Source: Bradyrhizobium xenonodulans (GTDB lineage Bacteria; Pseudomonadota; Alphaproteobacteria; Rhizobiales; Xanthobacteraceae). Taken from it: 64,000 nucleotides of DNA. Positions 1 through 8,910 of this stretch are shown here, piece by piece. Under the pieces are notes generated by a model. The model was not told where the DNA came from. It made no database searches and saw nothing but the letters and a program-made list of their open reading frames with translations. Made by a program: the position numbers and the translations under genes. The DNA lies in assembly GCF_027594865.1 (NCBI RefSeq), contig NZ_CP089391.1, forward strand, positions 6,540,501 to 6,604,500. The letters are read 5' to 3'. Numbering within the stretch: the first letter of the stretch is position 1; every line of letters starts with the position of its first letter.

Positions 1-145
1 TACTCTTGAGCAGCACCAGCTTGCCGTATTTCTGGTAGCCGATGCGGACCACCTTGTCCTGACCGTAGGAGGTGCCGACGGCCGCGGCGACGATGCCGAT
101 CGACAGCATGATGGCCGCGATCAGACGCTGGATGATACGCCTCAT
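1..145 (-). CDS. ssuA: Sulfonate-type ABC transporter substrate-binding protein, N-terminal fragment
   Basis: Only the first 48 codons lie in the window; the gene continues past the left edge. An ATG at 143-145 has an AAGGG ribosome site upstream. The peptide starts with a short basic stretch and a hydrophobic segment, a typical export signal, followed by VVRIGYQKYGKLVLLK, the start of mature SsuA/NrtA-type periplasmic binding proteins for aliphatic sulfonates, taurine or nitrate. It lies 38 bases downstream of a second gene of the same family, so the two are probably co-transcribed leftward, presumably with permease and ATPase genes outside the window. The exact ligand cannot be told from this fragment. 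Confidence 0.72.
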   Translation of the reverse strand, partial: MRRIIQRLIAAIMLSIGIVAAAVGTSYGQDKVVRIGYQKYGKLVLLKS

Positions 146-183
146 GTTCAAACCCTTTTGGATGGGAAGATCGGTCGGCACGG

Positions 184-1134
184 TCAGGCTGCCGGGTTGC
201 GCCAGACGATGTCGCGGATGACGATCGGCTTCGGGATCAGGCCGAGCCTGGTGAAGCGGTCGGCGACGCCCTGCTGGGTCGCGACGATGTCGTCGGTGAC
301 GGGACCGACCTCGAAGTTTGCGCGGTTGGCGGCAACGGTCTGGATGTCGAGCGGAATGCCCGTGACGGCGGCGAGCGATTTTGCGACCTCGTCGCGATTC
401 TGCTCGGCCCATTTGGCCGTTGCGGTCGTGACGTCGACGATCTGCTGCAAGATCGCGCCGTGGTTCTTCGCGAAGTCGCGGTTGGCGATGTAGAAGGAGT
501 TGGTCTTGGTGACCTCGCGCGCATTGATCAGGATGCGGCCGCTCTGCCTGGTCTCGCCGATCGCGAAGTAAGGATCCCAGATCGCCCAGGCCTCGATGCT
601 GCCGTTGGCAAACGCAGGGCCGGCGTCCGGCGGGGTCAGATAGACCGGAATGATGTCGGCATAGGTGAGGCCGGCCTTTTCCAGCGTCTGCACCACGATG
701 TTGTGCGCGCTGGAGCCCTTGGTGAAGCCGATGCGCTTGCCCTTCAGTTCGGCAATCACGCGGATCAGAGAATCCTTCGGCACCAGGATGCCCTGGCCGT
801 TGGTGATGGGCTGGCCGGCGGCGTAGACGATCGCGGCGCCTGCGGCCTGGGCGAACACCGGCGGAGAATCTCCGACCGCTCCGTAATCGACGCTGCCGAC
901 ATTCATCGCCTCCATCATCGGCGGCCCCGAGGAGAACTCGATCCATTTCACCCCGATGCCTAAGGCTGTGAAATGCTTTTCCAGCGCGGCCTGCTGGCGC
1001 GTGATGACCAGCACGCCGTTCTTCTGGTAGCCGATACGAATGTCCTTCACCGCGCCTTGCGCGTTGGCGCGCGAAGCGAATGCGGCGGCGGCCGCTGTTC
1101 CAACGGACAGTTTCAAGAAGTCGCGACGTTGCAT
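184..1134 (-). CDS. ssuA: Aliphatic sulfonate ABC transporter substrate-binding protein
   Basis: Periplasmic ligand-binding subunit of a sulfonate/taurine-type importer, 316 residues, the usual family length. The N-terminus MQRRDFLKLSVGTAAAAAFA is a Tat-like signal with twin arginines, then IRIGYQKNGVLVITRQQ, the family's first strand and loop, and later VDYGAVGDSPPVFAQ and FTKGSSAHNIVVQTLEKAG, the hinge and ligand-cleft regions. I chose the ATG at 1134 rather than one 11 codons upstream because GGGAG sits at good spacing before it and the twin-arginine motif then falls at the N-terminus. It is the first gene of a leftward operon with a second binding protein. Ligand specificity is inferred from the family only. 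Confidence 0.85.
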   Translation of the reverse strand: MQRRDFLKLSVGTAAAAAFASRANAQGAVKDIRIGYQKNGVLVITRQQAALEKHFTALGIGVKWIEFSSGPPMMEAMNVGSVDYGAVGDSPPVFAQAAGAAIVYAAGQPITNGQGILVPKDSLIRVIAELKGKRIGFTKGSSAHNIVVQTLEKAGLTYADIIPVYLTPPDAGPAFANGSIEAWAIWDPYFAIGETRQSGRILINAREVTKTNSFYIANRDFAKNHGAILQQIVDVTTATAKWAEQNRDEVAKSLAAVTGIPLDIQTVAANRANFEVGPVTDDIVATQQGVADRFTRLGLIPKPIVIRDIVWRNPAA

Positions 1135-1516
1135 TCCACACTCCCGACCGCGCGCGGCCGTCATCATTCACGTTTCGAACAATGATGGTGCGGGTTATCG
1201 GAGGTGTCGAGACGGCCGGAAAAATAGCGATGCAAGCACTGCGCGCGCGGCAACGCGCATGATTAATCTTTCAAGCGGCGGAGCGAATGAGGATGGAATT
1301 TTTCTGCACGCGAATGTGAGAGCCGCAGGGACTTGGCCTGGCGCCGTCAGCGCCGGAACAGGAAATGTGAAAAACAACCCCATGCACAGTAGACAGGACG
1401 TGCGAAATCAACGACTTACGTATTATCCGAAGTTGGTTTGACCCGTCGGGCAAAACAGGAGCATGATGGCATCATGGCGGGCTGGGGCGGTCGGCCAAAA
1501 CGCCTCCCACACCCTC

Positions 1517-1622
1517 TGCTGTCATTCCCCGCGAAGGCGGGGAATCCAGTATTCCAGAGACGCCAATGCTTCACACGACTGCCGCGGCGTACTGGATCGC
1601 CCGGTCGAGCCGGGCGACGACA
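1517..1622. repeat. Dispersed palindromic repeat (CCCCGCGAAGGCGGGG / TACTGGAT family)
   Basis: An intergenic hairpin unit. The head CATTCCCCGCGAAGGCGGGGAAT folds on itself, then AATCCAGTATTCC pairs with GCGTACTGGAT downstream, and a CGCCCGGTCGAGCCGGGCG hairpin ends the unit. The same architecture occurs around 62255-63636, where an insertion sequence has split it. The rest of the 1135-1652 gap shows no convincing gene. Confidence 0.75.
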
Positions 1623-1652
1623 CCGCCTTTATGGCGAGGGCGCGCCTTGTAA

Positions 1653-2819
1653 CTAATGCAGCCATTTCACCGGCAGATTCTGCAAGCCCCTGAACGCCCA
1701 GCCGCCGATCCGCACCGGCTCGCCATCAGCGATCTCGAGCTGCTTGGCGCGCGCGAACACGGTCGGCAGGGCGACGTCGGCAATCATCGCGCGCGAGGCG
1801 AAGGCGCCGGCGCAGAAATGCGGGCCGGCGCCGAAGGCGACGCTCTTGGTGGTGTCACGCCGGACGTCGAACGCATCGGCGCGCTCAAAATGCTTCTCGT
1901 CGCGATTGGCGGAGCCGAACATCAGGAACACGCGCTCGTCCGTCTCGAACGAGACATCCCGGATGCTCCACGCCTTTGCGATCCGCCGCGGCGACATGCC
2001 GATCGGCGAGATCCAACGGGCGTATTCCTCGAACGCCTGCAGCCAGGTCACCTCGCCCCTGCGCACGAGATCGAGCTGGTCGTGATGGGTCAGCAGCGCC
2101 CAAACCGTGCCGGCGATCGCCTTGCGCGGCTCGTTCTGGCCGCCCGATATCGCAAGTTTTACATTCGCGCGCACGCTCTCCATGGCCATGCCGGACGCGA
2201 GGAGCACGCCCAAAATGCTCTGGTCCGGATGCTTGCGCATCACCGGCAGGATGTCGTCGATCGCGGCATCGATGCCCGACGTCGCCGCATGGCAGCGCGC
2301 CTCGACCGCGGGATCGCCGCTGTAATTGGCGATGCCCTCGATCATGCCTTGCGACCACGCGTCCATGTCCTCAAAGCCGATATTGGTGAGGCCGGTGATC
2401 GACTTCAGGCATTCGCCGGAGAACGGCAGCGCGAAGTCGCGCATGAAATCGATCCGGCCGGGCTCGATCTCGTTGATGATGCGATCGGCGTGGGCCTGGA
2501 ACTGCGCGGTCCAATGCGCCTTCACCGTCTTCGGCGACACCGTCGGAAACATCGCGCGCCGCTCGACCTGATGCGCCTCGCCGTCCTTGCGCATCATGTT
2601 GTGGCCCATCAGCCGGTTCATCAGGCCCGCGGGCTGGTGCGAGGAGAACACGTCGATCTGCTTCTCCGAGATCGAGATGTCGTCGCGGCTGGTCAGCAGC
2701 GTCGAGCCGAGCTGCGGCACGAAGGCGATCGGCGCTTCTTTCCGCATCTTCGCGAGCATCGGATAGGGGTCGGCCCAGAATGCGGCCGGGTCGATGTCGA
2801 TGCGCGGCGCGGTGCTCAA
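1653..2819 (-). CDS. Cytochrome P450
   Basis: Haem-thiolate monooxygenase, about 388 residues, the usual size of soluble bacterial P450s. The haem-binding loop FGAGPHFCAGAFASR carries the axial cysteine and the K-helix ExxR is visible as EEYARW. The I-helix reads ISGGQNEPRKA, so the canonical acid-threonine pair of (A/G)GxxT is not present in usual form. I prefer a TTG start at 2819 (LSTAPRIDID) preceded by AGGG; a GTG 51 codons upstream would overlap the regulator gene and add an arginine-rich stretch unlike P450s. No ferredoxin or reductase gene lies next to it, so the electron donor must be encoded elsewhere. Substrate unknown. Confidence 0.88.
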   Translation of the reverse strand: MSTAPRIDIDPAAFWADPYPMLAKMRKEAPIAFVPQLGSTLLTSRDDISISEKQIDVFSSHQPAGLMNRLMGHNMMRKDGEAHQVERRAMFPTVSPKTVKAHWTAQFQAHADRIINEIEPGRIDFMRDFALPFSGECLKSITGLTNIGFEDMDAWSQGMIEGIANYSGDPAVEARCHAATSGIDAAIDDILPVMRKHPDQSILGVLLASGMAMESVRANVKLAISGGQNEPRKAIAGTVWALLTHHDQLDLVRRGEVTWLQAFEEYARWISPIGMSPRRIAKAWSIRDVSFETDERVFLMFGSANRDEKHFERADAFDVRRDTTKSVAFGAGPHFCAGAFASRAMIADVALPTVFARAKQLEIADGEPVRIGGWAFRGLQNLPVKWLH

Positions 2820-2952
2820 GAGGGTTTCCCTGGGTTCTGGTTTCCTCGATGCCAAGGCTATCGTATTCGTGCGCCGCCGTCTGTCCCCAGCGCTTGGGAC
2901 AGACCAGCCCAAGGGCGTGTCCTTCACAGGGCCAGTGCACGATCGAATTGCC

Positions 2953-5829
2953 CTACCGGGACGCTCGCGCACGCTCCAACAGGTGCGAGGCAGCGAGCAG
3001 ATCCTGAGTTTCGAAGCCCTCAGTGAACTCTTGATAGACCGGAGTGAGCAATCGGACGGCCTTGGGTCTGCGCCCGGCGGCGATCCAGTGCGCGGCGAGA
3101 TCGGTGGCTATGCGCAGCGCGAAGGTCTTTGCCCCTATCGCGCGCGCTTCGACGAGTGCCTGCTCCAGTCGGCTTTCGGCCAGCAGCGGCTCACCGGCGT
3201 GAAGGAGGACGGATGCCTCGACCCGTTGCAGTTCCGAACGGCACCAACGCTCTCCCTGACTTTCCTGACGGTGGATGGCTCCTGCGATGGCCTTATGCGC
3301 CTCCTCGATCCGCCCCTGCCGCAGATAGGCGCGGGCGAGGGTCGCGAGATAGCTGCCAATTCGCATCAGAAAACGACATTCGATCAGTTCCTCAATCGCG
3401 GCACGAATGTCCTCCACCGCGTGCGGATCGCCGCGCAAATCGCGTAGGCAGGCGGAGAAATAGCGTTCGACCGGGATCCAGCGCGAGATACGCTCCCGTT
3501 CCAGATTGCGACGCAGCCGCGCCGTGTAATTTTCGAGGGCCGCCAAATTCCCGGTCTCGAGTGAGACCGGAAGCGCGGCGAGCCCAAGCGCGTTGGACTG
3601 CGACACCCAATGACCACCGCGATCGGCAGCTTCCACGGCGTCGTGGGCCAGCTTCGCCGCATAGGCGGCTTGTCCTTGCATCCACGCGACGAAGGGCAGG
3701 TTGAAACGAACGGTGATGAACCGATAGACCTCGTTCGCATCCTTGCGCGACCGGCCGTCGGCCAGCGAATAGGTGGCCGCAAGGCGGTCGAGAACCGGGC
3801 GGCTCTTGCTCAATTCGCCGGCGAAGGCGTGAGCCCAGGCCCAGGCTCGATCGGCTTCCGACGTCGACGTCAGGTCGCGGTCCCGATCGGCCAGTGCCGT
3901 TGCTTCTTCAAGATGGGTTATCGCACGCGGGATTTGGCCGATCTGGAGCAGGTAAAAAGCAAACCCCACCAGTGCGCGTTGCTGATATTCGATGTCGCCG
4001 GCGCGCCTTGCAAAGGCGATGGCGTCGAGCCACGCAAGCTCGTTTTCGTTCGAGAGCTTGCGGGCGTAGAACAGACTCCAACCAAGCGCACAGGCAAGCT
4101 TTGCCTTGAGCAGATCGTCGCATGCAATGGACCTGGTCAAAGCGAGCGCGGACTCCAACCGCGCCTGGGCTTCGGACAGGATCGAGGTCTCCGACCACAG
4201 GGTAATGCCGGCAACCGTCAGCCTGATCCCGAGGAGAGGGTCCCCTCCCTCGCCGAACGCCCATGACAAAGCCGCCCTCAAATCGGCGATGCGACCAAGG
4301 TAGCGCTGTGTCCAATCGGACGGTTCGCGCCAGTTCCACTCCTCCTCGGACAACTCGAACAGCGCGAGGACGCGCTGCGCGTGACGGCTCAGGGCCTGGC
4401 CCGAAGCAGGATCAGCCAGACGGCGCTCGGCCGCATAACGCCGTGTGCTGTCGAGCAGCCGGTAGCGAAGGGTCCCTCCTCCCGCCTGCGCGTTCAGCAG
4501 CGATTTGGCAACGAGGCTGCCGAGGCCGGTGACGACGTCGACCGGCGTGAGGCCCGCCGTCTCCGCGACAAAAACCGCATCCTCCGTCTCGAACGCGTCG
4601 TTGAACACCGACAACACGCCGAATAGCCTGGCGTCCCTCTGCGACAGCAGCCTGAAGCTCCAGTCGATCGTCGCCATCAGGGTCTCGTGACGCGGTGTTG
4701 CGCCGTCGAGGCTCGGGGCACGAAAACCCAGGTTCTGGTCGAGCAGCGTCACCAATTGGCGAGGACTGAACCTGCCAATCTGGGCGGCCGCCAGTTCGAT
4801 GGCCAGAGGAAGGCCGTCGAGCGAGTGGCATATCCGGGCGACGGCGTCGCAATCGTCATCGACGAACTGGTAGTCCGACCATTCCACGGCGCGCTGGACA
4901 AACAGCTGCACCCCGGGAAATCTGGCGGCCTGATCAGTCGTGAGGGCAGAGCCCGGTCTGGGCGAGCCAAGCGAACCAAGGCGCACGAGATGCTCGTTGG
5001 CGGTGCCGAGCGGCTCGCGGCTGGTGGCAAGCAGCCTGGAGAACGATGTGTCCGTCGCGAACCGGCCGGCAAACATGGTGGCCGCAGGCAGCACATGCTC
5101 GCAATTGTCCAGAACGACCAGCATCTGCCGCGCCCTGAGATAATCGAGCACCGCTGTCATGTTGTTGTCCGAATTGCCCCTGATGCCCAGGGCCGTGACC
5201 AGCGCGGTGCCGAAAAGCATCGGATCGGAAATCGTCGCGAGATCGACGAAGCAGACACCGTCGCGGCAATGTGGTGCGAACACCTGTGCTGCTGCGATGG
5301 CGACCGTTGTCTTGCCGACCCCACCTGCGCCGACCAGGGTGACGTGCCTCGTCTCGATCAAAGCCTTGGCAATGGCGGCGATTTCGGCTTCGCGGCCAAC
5401 GATGCCTCGCACCACGGGCGGCCTGGGACGGGCCGGTGCCACAGGTGCCGGATCATCCTCGATCTCGCCGACGCTGGCCTGCACATCCGCAATGAACTTG
5501 TAGCCGCGCCGCGCCACGGTCGTGATGTAGACCGGCTCAACCTGCGTATCGCCCAGCGAACGCCTCAAGCTCCACATGTTGACCTTGAGATTGCTGTCGT
5601 GGAGGAAGGTGCCCGGCCAGGCGGCCTCCATCAACTCATCCTTGCTGACGAGCTCGCCCGAGCGCTGGACCAGCAGTTGCAGGAGCTCGAAGGCGCGGCC
5701 GCCCATTTTGACGGGGCGGCCATCGAGAAGAAGAACCTGGCGGCGCGGAACCAGTCGAAATGGGCCGAACGAGAATGTGAGTTCACCTCGACGTCGGGCC
5801 TCTTGCAGTGTCTCCGTGCTAGCCCGCAT
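2953..5829 (-). CDS. Winged-helix regulator fused to NB-ARC-type ATPase and TPR-like repeats
   Basis: A 958-residue signal-integrating transcription factor. Residues about 20-115 form an OmpR/PhoB-type winged helix ending TVARRGYKFIADV. About 140-400 is a STAND/NB-ARC-like ATPase with Walker A GAGGVGKTT (167-174) and Walker B MLVVLDNCEHVL (Asp near 241). The C-terminal half is helical, alanine/leucine-rich and TPR-like. This architecture matches the predicted-ATPase (COG3903-type) regulators; the inducer is not predictable. It is transcribed away from the exported hydrolase at 6204, a natural candidate target across the 374-base gap, and its stop lies 133 bases before my preferred P450 start, so it could also sit in an operon with the P450. 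Confidence 0.88.
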   Translation of the reverse strand: MRASTETLQEARRRGELTFSFGPFRLVPRRQVLLLDGRPVKMGGRAFELLQLLVQRSGELVSKDELMEAAWPGTFLHDSNLKVNMWSLRRSLGDTQVEPVYITTVARRGYKFIADVQASVGEIEDDPAPVAPARPRPPVVRGIVGREAEIAAIAKALIETRHVTLVGAGGVGKTTVAIAAAQVFAPHCRDGVCFVDLATISDPMLFGTALVTALGIRGNSDNNMTAVLDYLRARQMLVVLDNCEHVLPAATMFAGRFATDTSFSRLLATSREPLGTANEHLVRLGSLGSPRPGSALTTDQAARFPGVQLFVQRAVEWSDYQFVDDDCDAVARICHSLDGLPLAIELAAAQIGRFSPRQLVTLLDQNLGFRAPSLDGATPRHETLMATIDWSFRLLSQRDARLFGVLSVFNDAFETEDAVFVAETAGLTPVDVVTGLGSLVAKSLLNAQAGGGTLRYRLLDSTRRYAAERRLADPASGQALSRHAQRVLALFELSEEEWNWREPSDWTQRYLGRIADLRAALSWAFGEGGDPLLGIRLTVAGITLWSETSILSEAQARLESALALTRSIACDDLLKAKLACALGWSLFYARKLSNENELAWLDAIAFARRAGDIEYQQRALVGFAFYLLQIGQIPRAITHLEEATALADRDRDLTSTSEADRAWAWAHAFAGELSKSRPVLDRLAATYSLADGRSRKDANEVYRFITVRFNLPFVAWMQGQAAYAAKLAHDAVEAADRGGHWVSQSNALGLAALPVSLETGNLAALENYTARLRRNLERERISRWIPVERYFSACLRDLRGDPHAVEDIRAAIEELIECRFLMRIGSYLATLARAYLRQGRIEEAHKAIAGAIHRQESQGERWCRSELQRVEASVLLHAGEPLLAESRLEQALVEARAIGAKTFALRIATDLAAHWIAAGRRPKAVRLLTPVYQEFTEGFETQDLLAASHLLERARASR

Positions 5830-6111
5830 TGATCATTGCCAACCGATCCGACAGATCCTCTGAATATCACGCACCGCAATCCTGCTGAACACGGCGATTT
5901 TGAAAAAGCACGATTGCAGCGAGCATTTCGTCGCAGGACGTCCAAAGCCCTCCCTTCAGCTTCGCTCAAGCGCTGCCGCGAGCCGAGGCTTTACCTGATT
6001 TAACCGGCCTGCGTCGCCTCGCCAGATTATAGTCGCTGGATCGAAGTGAGAATGACGCCTGGACGAGCCGCCTGGCGTGGAGCGTCGATACTCAACTGAA
6101 GAGGAAGCAGG

Positions 6112-6207
6112 ATGTCGAAAGGAAAAGTGCTTGTGGCCGGGTCCAATGCCACCCGGATCGAGATCAGAGGCGGCGGCTTTTCGTCTGTTCAAGAGGTATC
6201 GCAATGA
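6112..6207 (+). CDS. 31-residue leader ORF resembling the N-terminus of a DJ-1/PfpI-type amidotransferase
   Basis: A short frame preceded by GAGGAAGCAGG encodes MSKGKVLVAGSNATRIEIRG and 11 more residues. The opening strand followed by GSNATRIE resembles, from memory, the start of type 1 glutamine amidotransferase (DJ-1/PfpI) proteins, but the frame stops after 31 codons without the nucleophile-elbow cysteine. Its TGA overlaps the ATG of the hydrolase (ATGA at 6204-6207), so ribosomes finishing here could restart on the hydrolase. It may be a remnant of a larger gene kept as a translational leader, or chance. The family assignment is tentative. Confidence 0.45.
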   Translation: MSKGKVLVAGSNATRIEIRGGGFSSVQEVSQ

Positions 6208-6962
6208 AACATCTGATCCTGGGAGCGCTCCTCTCCATGGCCGCCAGCCTTCCTTCCTCGGCGCAATCGAGCGCAAGCAAACCGATCTCGATCGTTCTCG
6301 TGCACGGCGCCTTTGTCGATGCCTCCGGCTGGAAGGCGGTCTACGACAAGCTCACCGGCGACGGTTACGAAGTGCTCGTCGTCCAGAATCCCACTGTTAC
6401 GCTCGAGGGCGACGTCGCCGCGACCAGGCAGGTGATCGCCAGGGCGACAAATCCGGTGCTCCTCGTCGGCCACTCCTATGGCGGGGCTGTCATCACGGAG
6501 GCGGGCAGCGACGCAAAGGTTGCCAGCCTGGTCTACCTGGCGGCGTTCGCGCCCGAGGCCGGAGAGTCGGTGTCCGATCTGGCGTCGAAACCACCGCCCG
6601 GCGAGCCGAGCGCGCCACTGCTGCCGGCCCGAGACGGCTTCCTGCTTGTCGACCAGAGCAAGTTTCCTGCCGCCTTCGCGGCGGACGTCGATCGTTCGCT
6701 GACGACGTTCATGGCTGCGGCGCAGATGCCCTGGGGGACCGCCGCGGTGCAGACCAAGATCACGAGCCCGGCCTGGAAGCAGAAGCCGACTTACTTCATG
6801 CTGACGACGCACGATCATATGATCCCACCCGGAACGCAGCGCGCAATGGCGAAACGAGCCGGCGCTCAAGTCCGCGAAATCCAGAGCAGTCATGCCGTGA
6901 TGCTCTCGCATCCCGACGAGGTCGTCGACTTCATCAAGACAGCGGCGGAGGCTGCGAAATAG
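6204..6962 (+). CDS. Exported alpha/beta hydrolase
   Basis: A 252-residue alpha/beta-fold hydrolase of the small esterase type. A signal peptide (MKHLILGALLSMAASLPSSA) predicts export. The oxyanion strand IVLVHGAFVDASGW is followed by the nucleophile elbow GHSYGG (Ser near 91); the acid is probably in TTHDHMIPP and the catalytic His in QSSHAVMLSHP. The start ATG overlaps the stop of a 31-codon leader frame, suggesting coupled translation. It is divergent from the large winged-helix/ATPase regulator at 2953-5829, which may control it. Substrate unknown; the family includes esterases and haloperoxidase-like proteins. Confidence 0.88.
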   Translation: MKHLILGALLSMAASLPSSAQSSASKPISIVLVHGAFVDASGWKAVYDKLTGDGYEVLVVQNPTVTLEGDVAATRQVIARATNPVLLVGHSYGGAVITEAGSDAKVASLVYLAAFAPEAGESVSDLASKPPPGEPSAPLLPARDGFLLVDQSKFPAAFAADVDRSLTTFMAAAQMPWGTAAVQTKITSPAWKQKPTYFMLTTHDHMIPPGTQRAMAKRAGAQVREIQSSHAVMLSHPDEVVDFIKTAAEAAK

Positions 6963-7047
6963 GGATCGCCCGGGAAGGCGGCAAAGCGCATACGCCGCGG
7001 TCGCTGTCCAGCTTCGTCTGCGGAAAGGCAAGCGTGCTGAGGAGCAG

Positions 7048-7081
7048 GTCTAACGCGGCAACGGTCCTTGCCGCGTTAGAC
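7048..7081. terminator. Perfect 14-bp hairpin between convergent genes
   Basis: GTCTAACGCGGCAA and its exact complement TTGCCGCGTTAGAC are separated by six bases. It lies between the 3' ends of the hydrolase (rightward) and the proline-rich protein gene (leftward), where a bidirectional terminator is expected. There is no clear T-run, so termination is inferred from position and stem strength. Confidence 0.6.
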
Positions 7082-7105
7082 GTCATCGATTGCGACCGCC
7101 AGAGA

Positions 7106-7678
7106 TTACTGGGTCGGCGGCAGCACGGCCTGCGAGGTCTGCTGCGGCAGGTTGGTGTAGGTCGCGCTCTCCTTGGTGCAGATATCCCTGAACACCACGA
7201 CGCCGGCCTGGGGATATTCCTTCACGAGGCAGTTGCAATTGTTGTTGACGACCGGAGCGGGGGCCGCCGCCACGACGGGCGCCGGCGTGCTCGCAACCAC
7301 GGTCGCGGGCCGCTGAACGACGACCGTCTCCTTCACCACCGGCGCGGTCGGGATATAAACTGGCCGGTTGACGACGACCGGCACCGGCCTGACGACGACC
7401 GGCGGCGGCACATAGACCGGGGGCGGCGCGGGGCGAGGATAGACCACGACTTGCGGCTGCATCGGCCGCGGACCGGGAACCAGGACGGCGGGGGGCTGGC
7501 CGCCGTTGCCGCCATAGCCGCCGAAGTGGGGACCGATTTGAGGCCTGGCCTGGGGCGCATTGCCGTACTGCCCGTTCGTGCCCCAGCCGGCCTGCGCGGA
7601 GTTGCTCATAACGCCAGCCGCCACGCTCGCCAACACCATCGCGGCCGCCGTTTTCGTGATCATCGCAATCTTCGTCAT
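7106..7678 (-). CDS. Secreted proline/valine-rich hypothetical protein
   Basis: A 190-residue protein with a signal peptide (MTKIAMITKTAAAMVLASVA, cleavage probable after SAQA), a glycine/asparagine-rich start, a long Pro-Val-rich linker with YVPPPVVVRPVPVVVNRPVY-type repeats, and a conserved-looking C-terminus with CNCLVKEYPQAGVVVF and a third Cys (DICTKES). The ATG at 7678 has AGGTGG upstream. The linker suggests a protein spanning or lining the cell wall. I do not recognise a named family, and no function can be assigned. The C-terminal cysteines could form a disulfide in the periplasm. Confidence 0.72.
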   Translation of the reverse strand: MTKIAMITKTAAAMVLASVAAGVMSNSAQAGWGTNGQYGNAPQARPQIGPHFGGYGGNGGQPPAVLVPGPRPMQPQVVVYPRPAPPPVYVPPPVVVRPVPVVVNRPVYIPTAPVVKETVVVQRPATVVASTPAPVVAAAPAPVVNNNCNCLVKEYPQAGVVVFRDICTKESATYTNLPQQTSQAVLPPTQ

Positions 7679-8037
7679 GGTCCACCTGTTTGTTTGTTTT
7701 GCAGCAGATTGTCGTCGTGGGATGAGTGATAGCCCGGCCTGACGCGCCCATCCGTGACGCCGCACACACAAGCGGCGGTGGCCTCCTCCGATGGAATGAG
7801 CCCAGGCAACATGGCGCCGCGTCGGCGTGGTGCTCTCGCGGGGTCGCCTGCATCGCGCGCAGGCGTGAGAGAGGCTTTTGGCAGCCCGCGTTAAAGGCGT
7901 CAGGTCCCGCGTTGCAGCAGCCCGAATCTTCGCTGGCATCCTCTCAAGGATGGCGCGGAGGAAACGGCCGCTACAGTCGGCTTTGCAGATCGGTCAGCCG
8001 ATTCCGCAGATGGATTTTTTCTGGACGGAGGGCTGAG
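7679..8037. other. Intergenic region without a recognisable gene
   Basis: This stretch lies upstream of the proline-rich protein and downstream of the L,D-transpeptidase, both leftward. It must hold the promoter for the proline-rich gene. No open frame with a convincing ribosome site or family resemblance is visible on either strand. Confidence 0.5.
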
Positions 8038-8910
8038 CTACTGGGCCTCGGCGATCTTCGGTCCAGACGACGGCATCTGCGCGTTGGCCGCCAAGGGCCG
8101 CTTCGACGGCGATGCCGGCTCCGGCAAGCGGAAAGCGGCGTCAGGCGGCGCGCCCTGGGATGGTCGACGTGCAACGCTTGCCGGAAGCACGATCACTTTC
8201 GCTCCGACTTTCACCCGCTCATAGAGGTCCACGACGTCGTCATTGGTCAGCCGGATACAACCGGACGAGACCCGCTTGCCGATCGTGTCGGGCTTGTTGG
8301 TGCCGTGAATGCGATATTCAGTCTCGCCGAGATACATCGCCCGGGCGCCGAGCGGGTTGCCGGGACCGCCTGCCATGAACCGCGGCAGATAGGGCTGACG
8401 CCCGATCATCTCGGTAGGCGGATGCCAATCCGGCCACTCTGCCTTACGGGCCACGGTCTGCTCACCGGACCATGTGAAACCTTCGCGGCCGACACCGATG
8501 CCGTAGCGCAGCGCTTGCCTGTCGTTCAGAACGAAATAGAGGAATGTGTTTCCGGTATCGATGATCACGGTGCCCGGCGTCTGGCGGCTGGCGTAGTCGA
8601 CCACCTGCCGAACCAATGCTCCGGGACCCTCAGCGGCTTTTGGCGGTTCGACCAGAGGCGCCGGGGCCGGAGCCGGTGCCGGAACTGGCGCCGCTGCATG
8701 AACTGGCGTTGCCACATAAACCGGCGTTGACGATGCCTGGGCCTGGACTTGGACTGGTTGCGCGGACGGCTTCTTTATCGGTTGCACGCTCGCCGGCGGA
8801 GATAACAAACCGTATCCCACCACGGCGACGGCCACGGCGCCAATCGCAACTCTCGCGACCAGAGGTATTGCGAGCGTCTCTGCCCTTCCGCGTTTGGCCC
8901 GCTTACCCAT
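8038..8910 (-). CDS. L,D-transpeptidase (YkuD domain)
   Basis: Peptidoglycan cross-linking enzyme of the periplasm, 290 residues. An N-terminal basic stretch and a hydrophobic anchor (VARVAIGAVAVAVVGYGLL) precede a Pro/Ala-rich linker. The YkuD catalytic domain contains IHGTNKPDTIGKRVSSGCIR, which fits the HxGT...SxGCxR signature with the catalytic cysteine in SSGCIR. I chose the ATG at 8910 because AGGGGAAAG lies just upstream; the in-frame ATG at 8931 lacks such a site. Members form 3-3 peptide bridges or attach proteins to the wall. It stands alone, with about 0.4 kb without an intact gene upstream. Confidence 0.92.
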   Translation of the reverse strand: MGKRAKRGRAETLAIPLVARVAIGAVAVAVVGYGLLSPPASVQPIKKPSAQPVQVQAQASSTPVYVATPVHAAAPVPAPAPAPAPLVEPPKAAEGPGALVRQVVDYASRQTPGTVIIDTGNTFLYFVLNDRQALRYGIGVGREGFTWSGEQTVARKAEWPDWHPPTEMIGRQPYLPRFMAGGPGNPLGARAMYLGETEYRIHGTNKPDTIGKRVSSGCIRLTNDDVVDLYERVKVGAKVIVLPASVARRPSQGAPPDAAFRLPEPASPSKRPLAANAQMPSSGPKIAEAQ

